Origin: Rhizobium sp. 18055
Lineage (GTDB): Bacteria; Pseudomonadota; Alphaproteobacteria; Rhizobiales; Rhizobiaceae
NCBI RefSeq assembly: GCF_902706285.1
Contig: NZ_CACSKD010000002.1
Span: 62,001-126,000, forward strand
DNA: 64,000 nt
Direction of reading: 5' to 3'
This document shows positions 1-8,211 of this stretch, piece after piece. The position numbers and the translations under genes are program-made. The notes beneath the pieces are model-generated. The model made no database searches and was not told where the DNA came from. It saw nothing but the letters and a program-made list of their open reading frames with translations. How positions within the stretch are numbered: position 1 is the stretch's first letter; every line of letters begins with the position of its first letter.

Positions 1-69
1 TTCTGGCGGCGCAACCGGCTGTTACGCAACGTGATGACCCAGAACCCCGCGTTAAAACGCGCGGGCTAA
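1..69 (+). CDS. C-terminal 22 residues of an unidentified protein (partial)
   Basis: The first frame is open from the window edge to a TAA at 67-69. It encodes a short basic tail (FWRRNRLLRNVMTQNPALKRAG). The fragment is too short to assign to a family. It converges on rutF, which ends 28 bases further on. The gene starts outside the window, so whether it is intact is unknown. Confidence 0.45.
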   Translation, partial: FWRRNRLLRNVMTQNPALKRAG

Positions 70-97
70 GTTATTGTTCCGCAATGCACCACGGGCT

Positions 98-622
98 CTA
101 GATCCGGTGATAGCGCCGGTCGAAATAGATCAGCGCCTGGCCACCCTCGTTCTCCCTGATGGCGACGACCTCGCAGATCAGGATGTCGTGGGTGCCGCCG
201 TCGGAGATGGTCTTCACCCTGCAGTCGAGCGAAATCAGCGCGTCGTCCAGCGCTGGTGCTCCCGTTTCCAGAACCGACCAGCTGGCACCTTCGAAGCGCT
301 CCTTGACCGGGGTCTTGCCGCCGAACAGGCGGCTCAGATCCTCGTGGCTGTGCGACAGCGTGTTGACGCAGAGCACCTGGTTAGCGCTGACGGCGGGGTA
401 GGCGGAGGAGCCGCGGTTGAGGCAGACGAGCAGCGTCGGCGGATCGTCGGTAACGCTGCAGACGGCGGTGGCGGCAAAGCCTGCCAGGCCGCCCGGACCG
501 TCGGACGTGACGATATTGACGGCCGCTCCCAGCCGCGCCATGGCGTTGCGGTATTCCAGTTTACGGTCGTCTTTTGATGCAACCGGCGGCGCGGCGGCGG
601 TTGCCTTTGATGAGGCTTGCAT
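98..622 (-). CDS. rutF: RutF, flavin reductase of the pyrimidine degradation pathway
   Basis: The 174-residue protein is a flavin reductase of the FMN-binding split-barrel family. In the Rut system it supplies reduced FMN to the RutA monooxygenase. The N-terminal ~25 residues are a variable Ala-rich tail. The fold then runs from [20 protein letters not shown] through the conserved [20 protein letters not shown] and ends in the typical [10 protein letters not shown] good Shine-Dalgarno (AGGAG) precedes the ATG at 622. It is the last gene of rutABCDF, 9 bases after rutD. The E. coli genes rutE (malonic semialdehyde reductase) and rutG (pyrimidine permease) are not found beside it. Assignment rests on the fold plus operon context. 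Confidence 0.93.
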   Translation of the reverse strand: MQASSKATAAAPPVASKDDRKLEYRNAMARLGAAVNIVTSDGPGGLAGFAATAVCSVTDDPPTLLVCLNRGSSAYPAVSANQVLCVNTLSHSHEDLSRLFGGKTPVKERFEGASWSVLETGAPALDDALISLDCRVKTISDGGTHDILICEVVAIRENEGGQALIYFDRRYHRI

Positions 623-631
623 GTCTGCTCC

Positions 632-1423
632 TTACCGGATTTCAGGTCTCGAATCACGCAGGAAGCGCAGCATCGTGGTGTTGAAGTCGTCCGCCTCGAC
701 AATGTTGACCGCATGGCCACCGAAATCGGTCAGGACCAGCTCGGCATTCGGCAGACCGTCTGCCAGGCGAACCGAGCGTGTGTAGGGGACGAGAAGATCG
801 TCGCGGGTGCCGACCACCAGTGTCGGCGCGGCGATTTCGGACAGGCGATCGTCGAGATCGAATGCGCGCAGGGCGGCAATGCGGCGGAGCACATTGGTCT
901 TGCCCTGGAAATGGGCGACGCCGTGGCGCTCGTCGGCTGCCATGCGCTCGGCATTCTCGGACATCCACACGGCAGGATAGAGAAACAGCGGCTGCGCCTT
1001 GACGAACATTTCGACACCGGAGCGCTCCAGCAGCTCGATGCGGACATCGAAGCAGCGGCCGGAATGCGGATCGGCCGTGCTCCAGGCATTGACGAGGATC
1101 AGCTGGCCGATCAGATCAGGACGGCGCAGCGCGATGTCGAGGCCGACAAGGCCGCCGAGCGCGTGGCCCATGAAATCGAAGCGTTCGAGCCCGAGTTCAA
1201 GCGCGATCTCCAGCACGTCGTCGGCCATGGCGGCGATGCCGCCGGTCTCCGCCGCTTCGCCACCGGTGCGGCCGGTGCCGCGGTGGTCATAGGTGACAAT
1301 GCGGAAATCCCTGGAGAGCGCCTCGATCTGAGGCGCCCAATAGCTGCCGGAGCCACCGAGGCCTGATGACAGGATGATGGTCCTGGAGTCGGCACTGTCG
1401 AGCCCGTGAATGTCGAAGTGCAT
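632..1423 (-). CDS. rutD: RutD, putative aminoacrylate hydrolase (alpha/beta hydrolase fold)
   Basis: The 263-residue protein has the alpha/beta hydrolase fold. In the Rut pathway it speeds conversion of 3-aminoacrylate to malonic semialdehyde and ammonia. The oxyanion region reads SSGLGGSGSYW and the YDHRGTGRT motif follows. The nucleophile elbow is GHALGG, with Ala where a classical hydrolase has Ser. E. coli RutD also has GHALG there, so this is a family trait rather than a defect. The ORF stays open to 1504, but the start at 1423 (MHFDIHG) matches the family and lies just after the rutC stop at 1429. It is co-transcribed with rutC and rutF. Confidence 0.93.
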   Translation of the reverse strand: MHFDIHGLDSADSRTIILSSGLGGSGSYWAPQIEALSRDFRIVTYDHRGTGRTGGEAAETGGIAAMADDVLEIALELGLERFDFMGHALGGLVGLDIALRRPDLIGQLILVNAWSTADPHSGRCFDVRIELLERSGVEMFVKAQPLFLYPAVWMSENAERMAADERHGVAHFQGKTNVLRRIAALRAFDLDDRLSEIAAPTLVVGTRDDLLVPYTRSVRLADGLPNAELVLTDFGGHAVNIVEADDFNTTMLRFLRDSRPEIR

Positions 1424-1428
1424 GCTGA

Positions 1429-1818
1429 TTACTTCCTGCCGATGTGGGCAACGGTTGCGATTTCCACCAGTGCGTCCGGTTTCACCAATCCGCACAGAAC
1501 GCAATAGCGGGCCGGCTTATCGCCAGGGAAATATTCCGCATAGACGGTGTTGACGGCCTGATAGTTGGCCCAGTCGGTGACGAAGATATGGTTCATCGTC
1601 ACGTCTTCCATGGTGCCGCCGGCGGTTTCGATCACCGACTTGATGGTTTCGAGCACATGGCGGGTCTGGGCGCCGGCGTCGCCGACATGGACGACATCGT
1701 TGTTCTTGTCGAAGGGCAGGGTGCCGGAAACATAGACGATGCCGTCGGCATAGGTGCCCGGCGAATAGGGGGCCAGCGGCTTCTGTGTTCCGACGGGCAC
1801 GACGATAGATTTGGGCAT
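1429..1818 (-). CDS. rutC: RutC, Rid-family aminoacrylate deaminase/reductase-like protein
   Basis: The 129-residue protein belongs to the RidA/YjgF family and has the usual length. The start [12 protein letters not shown] at 1818 is followed by [19 protein letters not shown] and the C-terminal [18 protein letters not shown], both hallmarks of RutC. In the pathway it acts on the unstable peroxyaminoacrylate/aminoacrylate produced after RutB. It sits between rutB and rutD with a 22-base gap to rutB, consistent with one transcript. A second Rid-family gene lies at 15915-16310 but is much less similar. Confidence 0.94.
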   Translation of the reverse strand: MPKSIVVPVGTQKPLAPYSPGTYADGIVYVSGTLPFDKNNDVVHVGDAGAQTRHVLETIKSVIETAGGTMEDVTMNHIFVTDWANYQAVNTVYAEYFPGDKPARYCVLCGLVKPDALVEIATVAHIGRK

Positions 1819-1840
1819 GGGATATCCTCTGATGTCTGGA

Positions 1841-2581
1841 TCAGGCTTCGGTGGGGGCGGCTTGGCTGATGACACCGCAGAAATCATTGACGGTGGCGAC
1901 CCAGCCGAAGAATTTCTCGACGTTATAGACCGTCGCCTGCTGGATGAAGTCGGGTCCGAGATGATGGGTGGCGTCCTCGAGCATGACGCCGAAATATTCG
2001 AGGTGGAAGGCATCGCGCAGCGAGCTTTCGACGCAGACATTGGTGGCGATGCCGACGAACACCAGATTGCGGATGCCGCGGGCGCGTAGCACGCTGTCCA
2101 TATTGGTGTTGAAGAAGCCGCTGTAGCGGGTCTTCGGCACCAGGATATCGCCCGGCTGCGGCTGCAGCTCGTCGACGATGGCGTAGTCCCAGGTGCCCTT
2201 GGCAAGCAGCTGGCCCTGCAGCTTGGGATTGGCGCGCATATGCTTCAAGGCATTGGATTTATGCCAGTTCGGCGATCCCGGACCGCCTGCCTCGACATAA
2301 TCCTTGTCCCAGCCGTTCTGGAAGTAGATCACCTGGACGCCGGCCGCACGCGCCGCATCCAGCGTCTTCTTGATGTTCGAGATCGTGCCCTTGGCGCCTT
2401 CGATATCGAAGCCGGCGAGATCGACGTAACCGCCTTCGGTCGAATAGGCGTTCTGCATGTCAACGACGACAACAGCCGTTTCGCTGGGCTTCAGGGTGAT
2501 CGGTTCGGGACGGGCGGGGAGGGTGACGCTCTGGCTGCGTTCCTTCGGTGCGACGTATCCGGCTGATGCAACGGCGCTCAT
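1841..2581 (-). CDS. rutB: RutB, peroxyureidoacrylate/ureidoacrylate amidohydrolase
   Basis: The 246-residue isochorismatase-fold cysteine hydrolase cleaves the ring-opened ureidoacrylate product of RutA, releasing carbamate. The catalytic triad is visible: Asp41 in VVVVDMQ, Lys in [10 protein letters not shown] and Cys in [15 protein letters not shown]. The [13 protein letters not shown] segment is typical of RutB. Its ATG overlaps the rutA stop by four bases (2578-2581), so translation is probably coupled. It is the first of three isochorismatase-fold genes in the window; the others are at 21651 and 24959. Confidence 0.95.
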   Translation of the reverse strand: MSAVASAGYVAPKERSQSVTLPARPEPITLKPSETAVVVVDMQNAYSTEGGYVDLAGFDIEGAKGTISNIKKTLDAARAAGVQVIYFQNGWDKDYVEAGGPGSPNWHKSNALKHMRANPKLQGQLLAKGTWDYAIVDELQPQPGDILVPKTRYSGFFNTNMDSVLRARGIRNLVFVGIATNVCVESSLRDAFHLEYFGVMLEDATHHLGPDFIQQATVYNVEKFFGWVATVNDFCGVISQAAPTEA

Positions 2582-3669
2582 TCGGCGGCCTCCAGCATCT
2601 CGGTCACGTGTCGGCGGGACTTCATCAGCGGTTGAACATACTTGCCGAACTTTTCGACACCCGCGACGAAATCGTCGAAGGTCAGCATGACGCCGCCGGT
2701 GCCCGGCACCGCCGCCATCTCGTCCAGCATCGCGGCAACCTCCGCGTAGGAGCCGATCAGCGTGCCCATGTTGATATTGACCGCGGAGACCGGGTTTGCC
2801 ATGTGGCGGACGTTGGTGTCGGAGCCCGATTTGGTGTCGGCAGCGCCCTGGACGCCGAGCCATTTGATCGCCTCATGGTCGGCGCCCGCCTTATAGTGCT
2901 CCCATTTCGCCCAGGCATCGCTCGAGTCCTCCTCGGCAAGGATCATCATCAGCACGAAGGAGCGCACGTCGCGCCCGGATTTTTCCGTCGCGGCCAGCAG
3001 GCGCTCGTTGGTCGAGGCAAAGGCCGTCGGCGTGTTGACACCGACACCGAAGCAGAAGCTGTAGTCTGCGAACTTGGCGGAGAAGGCGAGCCCCTTGTCC
3101 GACGAGCCGGCGCAGACAAGTTTCACGTCGCCTTCCGGAACCGGCTTCATCCGGCAGTCGTCCATCTGGAAGAACTTGCCCTTGAGATCGGACTGGCCTG
3201 ATGTCAGCAGATCCTTGAGGACGGTGGTGTACTCGGAAAGATACTCGTATCGGTCGCCGAAATAATCATCGCCGGGCCAGAGGCCCATCTGGCTGTATTC
3301 CGGACGCTGCCAGCCGGTGACGAGGTTGATGCCGAAGCGACCGCCGGAGATGGAATCGATCGTGGTCGCCATGCGCGCGACGACGGCCGGCGGCATGACG
3401 AGCGTGGCTGTGGTGCCGAACAGCTTGATCTTCGAGGTCACGGCGGCAAGGCCAGCCATCAGGGTGAAGGATTCGAGATTGTAATCCCAGAACTCCGTCT
3501 TGCCGCCAAAGCCGCGCAGCTTGATCATCGACAGCGCAAAGTCGAAGCCGTATTTCTCGGCCTTCAGGGTGATGTCCTTGTTGAGCTCAAAGCTCGGCTT
3601 GTACTGCGGCGCGTTTTCAGACAGCAGCCAACCGTTGTTTCCGATCGGAATAAAAACACCGACTTCCAT
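2578..3669 (-). CDS. rutA: RutA, pyrimidine monooxygenase (FMNH2-dependent)
   Basis: The 363-residue enzyme belongs to the luciferase-like monooxygenase family. With reduced FMN and oxygen it opens the uracil or thymine ring between N3 and C4. The start is the ATG at 3669 ([15 protein letters not shown]), preceded on the minus strand by AGGAG; the frame is open further upstream but the extension is not family-like. Conserved segments include [20 protein letters not shown] and [14 protein letters not shown]. It is the promoter-proximal gene of rutABCDF. The sigma-54-like promoter at 3723-3738 would give a leader of about 40 nt. Confidence 0.96.
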   Translation of the reverse strand: MEVGVFIPIGNNGWLLSENAPQYKPSFELNKDITLKAEKYGFDFALSMIKLRGFGGKTEFWDYNLESFTLMAGLAAVTSKIKLFGTTATLVMPPAVVARMATTIDSISGGRFGINLVTGWQRPEYSQMGLWPGDDYFGDRYEYLSEYTTVLKDLLTSGQSDLKGKFFQMDDCRMKPVPEGDVKLVCAGSSDKGLAFSAKFADYSFCFGVGVNTPTAFASTNERLLAATEKSGRDVRSFVLMMILAEEDSSDAWAKWEHYKAGADHEAIKWLGVQGAADTKSGSDTNVRHMANPVSAVNINMGTLIGSYAEVAAMLDEMAAVPGTGGVMLTFDDFVAGVEKFGKYVQPLMKSRRHVTEMLEAAE

Positions 3670-3722
3670 ATTTGCTCTCCTGTTGAGGCAGCGTGGCCAA
3701 GGGCCTGGTTCGGCATTTTGAA

Positions 3723-3738
3723 TGCAGGTTGCGTGCCA
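3723..3738 (-). promoter_or_regulatory. Sigma-54 (-24/-12) promoter for rutA
   Basis: On the minus strand the bases read TGGCACGCAACCTGCA. This matches the RpoN consensus TGGCACG-N4-TTGCA at all but one position, with the GG and GC elements correctly spaced. It ends about 54 bases before the rutA ATG. The E. coli rut operon is nitrogen-controlled through NtrC and sigma-54, so the location makes sense. No convincing NtrC site was found upstream. Confidence 0.75.
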
Positions 3739-3792
3739 AGTTGACAAAAGCCAATAAAATCAATGGGGAAGATATACCGGTGGCGACATTTA

Positions 3793-3827
3793 TTTATCGT
3801 TTGGTCAAAAATTTATCGAACGGTAAA
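3793..3827. promoter_or_regulatory. Candidate RutR-type operators, two tandem imperfect palindromes
   Basis: Positions 3793-3808 read TTTATCGTTTGGTCAA. This matches 11 of 14 defined bases of the RutR box TTGACCA-N2-TGGTCAA, with a perfect right half. A second, weaker palindrome of the same layout, TTTATCGAACGGTAAA, follows at 3812-3827. They lie about 55-105 bases upstream of the sigma-54 promoter. A TetR-type RutR gene is not in the window. This is an inference from pattern and position. Confidence 0.45.
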
Positions 3828-3965
3828 TTTCATGCCGAAAAACCGGACAGCGCTGCCCAATTTTTTGCCAGCAGGCAACACTGCCCGATACGGCGCCAAA
3901 GACATTCGCCGCTCGGCATTTCGTGCCGATCCGATCCTGCTGGCGTTTGCTGACGCGAAAGTAAC

Positions 3966-3994
3966 TTGACTTTTTGATGCCGGATTTGGATATC
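3966..3994 (+). promoter_or_regulatory. Candidate sigma-70 promoter for the ABC exporter gene
   Basis: A TTGACT at 3966-3971 is spaced 17 bases from GATATC at 3989-3994, about 120 bases before the ATG at 4114. The fit to the housekeeping consensus is fair. No other evidence supports it. Confidence 0.35.
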
Positions 3995-4113
3995 GGGTTC
4001 AGATCTTTGATGCGACTGATAGCAGGCTCGGGCGCCCGTTTGCCCACACTCCACCACCAGAGCCGACAGACGCATCGCAACCCTATATCTCCTGGATCAG
4101 GAAAGGCTCGAGG

Positions 4114-5886
4114 ATGAGCACATCGTCGCTGCTGAAGCGCTTCGCCGCCTATTATCGTCCGCATCGCGGGCTGTTCGTGCTCGATTTCGGCAGCGCGGTG
4201 ACGGCTGGCCTGCTGGAGCTTGCCTTTCCCGTTGCCGTGACGCTGTTCATCGACCGGCTGCTGCCAACCGGCCAACTCGGGCTGATCGGGCTTGCAGCCC
4301 TTGGGTTGCTGCTGATCTACGTCGTCAATGCCGGCCTGCAGATGATCGTCACCTATTGGGGCCATATGCTCGGCCTGAACATCGAGACGGAGATGCGGGC
4401 GAGGGCGTTCGACCACCTGCAGAAGCTGTCCTTCTCCTATTTCGACAACCAGAAGACCGGCCATCTGGTGGCGCGCCTGACCAAGGATCTGGAAGAGATA
4501 GGCGAGGTCGCGCATCATGGTCCCGAAGACGTGTTCATCGCCATCATGACGCTGATCGGCGCGTTCCTGCTGATGTGGTGGGAACACCCGCCGCTGGCCA
4601 TCGTCACGGCGCTGATCGTGCCCGTCACCGCCTGGGTGACGACGCGCTACGGCCGGCGGATGACGAAGACCTGGCACGCGCTCTACGGCCGGGTGGCCGA
4701 TTTCAACGCCCGCATCGAAGAGACGGTCGGCGGTATCCGCGTGGTACAGGCCTTCGCCAACGAGGAACACGAGCGCCAGCTGTTTGCCGTCAACAATGCC
4801 GGCTATCTCTCGACCAAGCTGCAGGCCTACTGGGCGATGGCGGCGTCAACCTCGCTGTCCTACCTGTCGATGCGCTTCGTGCAGGTTGTCGTCATGCTTG
4901 TCGGTGCCTGGTACGTGACCAGGGGCGAGTTGACAGCCGGCGGTTTTGTCGGGTTCCTGCTGCTGGTCGGCGTGTTCTTCCGGCCGATCGACAAGATCAA
5001 CTCGGTCATCGAAACCTATCCGAAGGGCATTGCCGGCTTCCAGCGCTACACCGCCTTTCTCGATACCGAGCCGGATATCGCCGACCGGCCGGGCGCGAAG
5101 ACCATGCCGCGGCTGCAGGGCGATATCGCCTATCATGCCGTCCGCTTCGAATATCAGGCGAACAAGCCGATCCTCGACGGACTGGATCTGACCATCAAGG
5201 CGGGTGAGACCATCGCCTTCGTCGGGCCATCGGGCGCCGGCAAGACGACGGTCTGTTCGCTGCTGCCGCGCTTCTACGATGTGGTGGCCGGCAGCATCTC
5301 CATCGATGGTGTCGATGTCAGAGAGATGACGCTGGCGTCGCTGCGCTCCAGCATCGGCATCGTCCAGCAGGACGTCTTCCTGTTTGCCGGCACGATGCGC
5401 GAGAACATTGCCTATGGCAGGCTGGACGCCGCCGAGGGCGAGATCCTCGATGCGGCCCGGCGCGCGCGTCTGGACGAGGTGATTGCCGGACTGCCTGCCG
5501 GCCTCGACACCATCATCGGCGAGCGCGGCGTCAAGCTCTCCGGCGGCCAGAAGCAGCGGCTGGCGATCGCCCGCATCTTCCTGAAGAACCCGCCGATCCT
5601 GATCCTCGACGAAGCCACCTCGGCGCTCGACACCGAGACCGAACGGGCGATCCAGCAGTCTCTCGCCGAACTGTCCGAGGGCCGCACGACGCTTGTCATC
5701 GCGCATCGTCTGGCGACGATTACCGAAGCCGACCGGATCTGTGTGATCGACAAGGGCAGGGTAGTGGAAGAGGGCAGCCACCGCGAACTGCTGCGCCGCG
5801 CCGGCCCCTACAGGCGGTTGCAGATGGCACAGCAGACGATGGTGCCTGTCGATGGCGATGAGCCGGATACGAAGAAGCTGGCGTAA
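4114..5886 (+). CDS. ABC exporter, fused permease and ATPase (MsbA/LmrA-like half transporter)
   Basis: The 590-residue protein is a type IV ABC half-transporter expected to work as a homodimer in the inner membrane. Residues 1-320 carry six hydrophobic segments. The nucleotide-binding domain shows Walker A GPSGAGKTT (~371), Q-loop VQQDVFLFAGTMRENI (~419), signature LSGGQKQR (~475), Walker B ILILDEATSALD and the H-loop VIAHRL. A Shine-Dalgarno (GAGG) sits just before the ATG. Similar rhizobial proteins are called lipid, peptide or drug exporters, but the substrate cannot be read from sequence. It stands alone, divergent from rut and convergent with the next gene. Confidence 0.92.
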   Translation: MSTSSLLKRFAAYYRPHRGLFVLDFGSAVTAGLLELAFPVAVTLFIDRLLPTGQLGLIGLAALGLLLIYVVNAGLQMIVTYWGHMLGLNIETEMRARAFDHLQKLSFSYFDNQKTGHLVARLTKDLEEIGEVAHHGPEDVFIAIMTLIGAFLLMWWEHPPLAIVTALIVPVTAWVTTRYGRRMTKTWHALYGRVADFNARIEETVGGIRVVQAFANEEHERQLFAVNNAGYLSTKLQAYWAMAASTSLSYLSMRFVQVVVMLVGAWYVTRGELTAGGFVGFLLLVGVFFRPIDKINSVIETYPKGIAGFQRYTAFLDTEPDIADRPGAKTMPRLQGDIAYHAVRFEYQANKPILDGLDLTIKAGETIAFVGPSGAGKTTVCSLLPRFYDVVAGSISIDGVDVREMTLASLRSSIGIVQQDVFLFAGTMRENIAYGRLDAAEGEILDAARRARLDEVIAGLPAGLDTIIGERGVKLSGGQKQRLAIARIFLKNPPILILDEATSALDTETERAIQQSLAELSEGRTTLVIAHRLATITEADRICVIDKGRVVEEGSHRELLRRAGPYRRLQMAQQTMVPVDGDEPDTKKLA

Positions 5887-6016
5887 CGTGAGGTTGGCGA
5901 TGGCTTGCGTTACGTGAGCACACACGTTCCGTCGTGCAATCAGATGTTTAGCCGGCAATCCTGATAGCGGCTGAACATTTCGGGTTGCGCGCGGCCAGCA
6001 GGTCTTGTCATCACTC

Positions 6017-6796
6017 CTAAAGCAGATAGCTGACCGGCTCGTTGCTCACAGGGTGCGGGAAAACGCCCATATCGACGCCGAAGACCGATTTCAGCACATC
6101 CGACTGGACGATATCGACAGGTGCGCCACGGGCCGAGACCCTCCCGTCGTTAAGCGCCACCAGTTCATCGCAGTAGCGCGAGGCGAGGTTGATGTCGTGG
6201 AGCACGACGACGATGGTCAGGCCGCGCTCGTGGCTGAGTTCGCGCAGCAGCGACAGCACGCCCGCCTGATGCGCAAGGTCAAGCGCCGAGGTCGGTTCGT
6301 CGAGCAACAGGCAACTGGCGTTCTGCGCCAGCATCATGGCGATCCAGGCCCGCTGGCGTTCGCCACCCGACATGTTGGCGACAAGGCTGCCGGCGAACCT
6401 TTCAAGATCGGTACGCCTGATCGCATCCTCGACCAGGTCGCGATCCATTCTGGTGAAGCGCCCAAGCGTGCCGTGCCACGGGAAACGGCCGAGCGCCACA
6501 AGCTCGCGCACCGTCATGCCATCGGTGGCGGGGGTGAACTGCGGCATGTAGGCGATCTCACGGGCAAAGGCGCGACCACTCCAGCTCGCTGCAGGCTTGC
6601 CCTGCAGCTGGACGGCGCCGGACGTCGGATCGACCTGGCGGGCAATGATCTTCAACAGCGAACTCTTGCCCGAGCCGTTCTGCCCGACGAGCCCGTAGAC
6701 ACGCGCGGCCTCGAGCGTCAGATCGACGCCGCGCAGAATCTGCTTCTTGCCGGCTTCGTAGCGGATCTGCGACAGGGTGAGGAATTCGGCGGACAT
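6017..6796 (-). CDS. Siderophore/heme-type ABC importer ATPase (FhuC/FecE-like), orphan
   Basis: The 259-residue protein is an ABC ATPase of the iron-chelate uptake class. It shows Walker A GQNGSGKSS (38-46), the class-typical YMPQ and VALGRFPWHGTLGRF segments, signature MSGGERQR (142-149), Walker B CLLLDEPTSALD and the H-loop VVVLHDINLASRYCDEL. The start MSAEFLTLSQ at 6796 is chosen because the upstream extension is not family-like. Importers of this class need permease (FecCD) and binding-protein partners. Neither is encoded nearby, so this is an orphan ATPase that must pair with components elsewhere, or a relic. Confidence 0.88.
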   Translation of the reverse strand: MSAEFLTLSQIRYEAGKKQILRGVDLTLEAARVYGLVGQNGSGKSSLLKIIARQVDPTSGAVQLQGKPAASWSGRAFAREIAYMPQFTPATDGMTVRELVALGRFPWHGTLGRFTRMDRDLVEDAIRRTDLERFAGSLVANMSGGERQRAWIAMMLAQNASCLLLDEPTSALDLAHQAGVLSLLRELSHERGLTIVVVLHDINLASRYCDELVALNDGRVSARGAPVDIVQSDVLKSVFGVDMGVFPHPVSNEPVSYLL

Positions 6797-7398
6797 GGCG
6801 GCGGCTCCAGCTGGCAGGTGGCTCGATCCTGAAAACAGGATCGCTTCGACGTTCCTGCAAAAGTTTACCCGTTGTGTCAACTTACCGAAGCAGGATGCCG
6901 GCCGTTGCCAGCACGCGATCTTGCGGAATTTACTTGATATGAAGCGGGAGTAGGCGCGCTTCGTCTCACGTTGCGTGCAAGAGATAACCCATTGGGATCT
7001 ATTGCATGTCGCACTTGGAAATAGAATGTACCCGGCCACACACAAAGATCGGATAAGATAGATTATGGAACATAAGCGTTCGATATCGTGATTGAGGGCC
7101 GCGAACCTCGATAGCTGCTCCTGCTAAAGTTAGTTCGGAGTGACTGAACGTCAGCGTTCCGGGTCTGCTCTGCCTCCTGTCTCGCAGTCGGAGGCGCTCA
7201 GTGGGGTTGCATCGGCACAGACGCTGCAGGACATGTCGCAAGGTTTGTCACGACGATGACTCCACAAACAGGCGTCCCGTCCAGCAGCCGGCGCGCCAAT
7301 CTCTCTCAAAAAGGCATCGGCATGGACGCAAATTGATGCTTTTCGCATGGCGGCTTACTGCCTAGTCAATGGTGACCAGCTTCAAGAGGATCACGGCG
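6797..7398. other. Roughly 600-base intergenic region
   Basis: No ORF here looks like a gene. The reading frames at 6999-7348 have no recognisable content. Its clearest feature is the 37-bp LysR-type element near the right end (7308-7344), before the creatininase gene. The rest, including the upstream region of the orphan ATPase, shows nothing I can identify. Confidence 0.5.
7308..7344. promoter_or_regulatory. 37-bp LysR-box-like element, copy 1
   Basis: The element begins AAAAAGGCATCG and ends TTGATGCTTTTC. Its outer arms (AAAAGGCATC and GATGCTTTT) form an imperfect inverted repeat. A second 37-bp copy at 9229-9265 matches at about 29 of 37 positions, with all mismatches in the centre. This copy lies 54 bases before the creatininase ATG. 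Duplication at the two promoters flanking a lysR gene indicates the binding site of that regulator. Confidence 0.7.
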
Positions 7399-8196
7399 AT
7401 GGCAACCCCATTCTACTGGAACGAGCTCAACACCTACGACTTTGCCGGGCTCTGCGCCGACACCACCATCGCCATTCTGCCGATTGCGTCCACCGAGCAG
7501 CACGGGCCGCATCTGCCGGTGGCGACCGACGTCGCCATTGCCACCGGCATGCTGGCGGAACTGCGCCGGCAGCGAAAGGACGATCTCGACATTCTGGTTC
7601 TGCCGACGCAGGAAATCGGCAAGGCCAATGAGCATGTCTATGGTCCGGGCACGCTGTCGCTCAGCGCCGAGCTGTTGATTCCCGTGTGGACGGCGATCGG
7701 CGCCAAGGTGGCGGAAGCCGGTCTGCGCAAGATGGTGATCGTCAACTCGCATGGCGGCAATGTCGATATCATGAGCATTGTCGCGCGCGAGCTCAGGGTG
7801 CGCTACCAGATGGCCGTCGTCTCCACCCAATGGGGCCGCTTCGGCAATCCCGACGGGATGATCAGCGAGCACGAGACGAGATACGGCATCCATGGTGGCG
7901 AGGTCGAGACCTCACTGATGCTGCATTTCCGGCCGGATCTGGTGCGGATGGACAAGGCCGAGAACTTCATCTCGAAGGCGGAATCGATGCGTGAAAAGTC
8001 GAAATACATCCAGCCTTTGCCGCCGCATTCGCTGGCCTGGATCGCCCACGATCTCAACCCGAACGGTGTGGTCGGCGACGCCTCGCTGGGCACTGCCGAG
8101 AAGGGCGAGGCGATCTGCAAGCATCAGGTCAAGGGCTTCGTCGAGATGCTTTACGATCTCAAGGACTATTCGCTCGGCAATCTCTATACGCAATAA
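7399..8196 (+). CDS. Creatininase-family amidohydrolase
   Basis: The 265-residue protein belongs to the creatininase family of metal-dependent cyclic-amide hydrolases. The N-terminal motif STEQHGPHLPVATD places Glu33, His35 and Asp44 as metal ligands, matching the classical set. VNSHGGN and HGGEVETS supply the remaining ligand region. The start at 7399 has AAGAGGA nine bases upstream; an in-frame ATG at 7369 lacks this. The family includes creatininase, but also enzymes for other lactams and heterocycles, so creatinine as substrate is not shown. The LysR-type element upstream is shared with the importer at 9346, which suggests a role in the same pathway. Confidence 0.9.
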   Translation: MATPFYWNELNTYDFAGLCADTTIAILPIASTEQHGPHLPVATDVAIATGMLAELRRQRKDDLDILVLPTQEIGKANEHVYGPGTLSLSAELLIPVWTAIGAKVAEAGLRKMVIVNSHGGNVDIMSIVARELRVRYQMAVVSTQWGRFGNPDGMISEHETRYGIHGGEVETSLMLHFRPDLVRMDKAENFISKAESMREKSKYIQPLPPHSLAWIAHDLNPNGVVGDASLGTAEKGEAICKHQVKGFVEMLYDLKDYSLGNLYTQ

Positions 8197-8211
8197 GGCG
8201 CCGATAGAGGC

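Larger units (their letters stand above)
3670..4113. other. Intergenic regulatory region between rutA and the ABC exporter gene
   Basis: This 444-base stretch separates divergent genes and holds no convincing ORF. It contains the sigma-54 promoter and RutR-like palindromes for rut. It also has a perfect 6-5-6 inverted repeat (TCGGCA, five bases, TGCCGA) at 3913-3929 and a candidate sigma-70 promoter for the exporter at 3966-3994. The part at 3740-3850 is noticeably AT-rich. Confidence 0.6.

Noticed and set aside
632..1423. RutD as an inactive hydrolase because the nucleophile Ser is Ala
   Set aside because: GHALG is also found in E. coli RutD, so this is normal for the family.
3723..4113. 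A clear NtrC enhancer upstream of rutA
   Set aside because: No GCAC-N7-GTGC-like site was found; the inverted repeat at 3913-3929 has the right spacing but the wrong bases.
7045..7398. Guanidine (ykkC-type) riboswitch before the creatininase or importer genes
   Set aside because: These gene classes are often under ykkC control, so I looked for the conserved ACGR loops and stem pattern, but saw none here or before 9346. The LysR element explains the region better.
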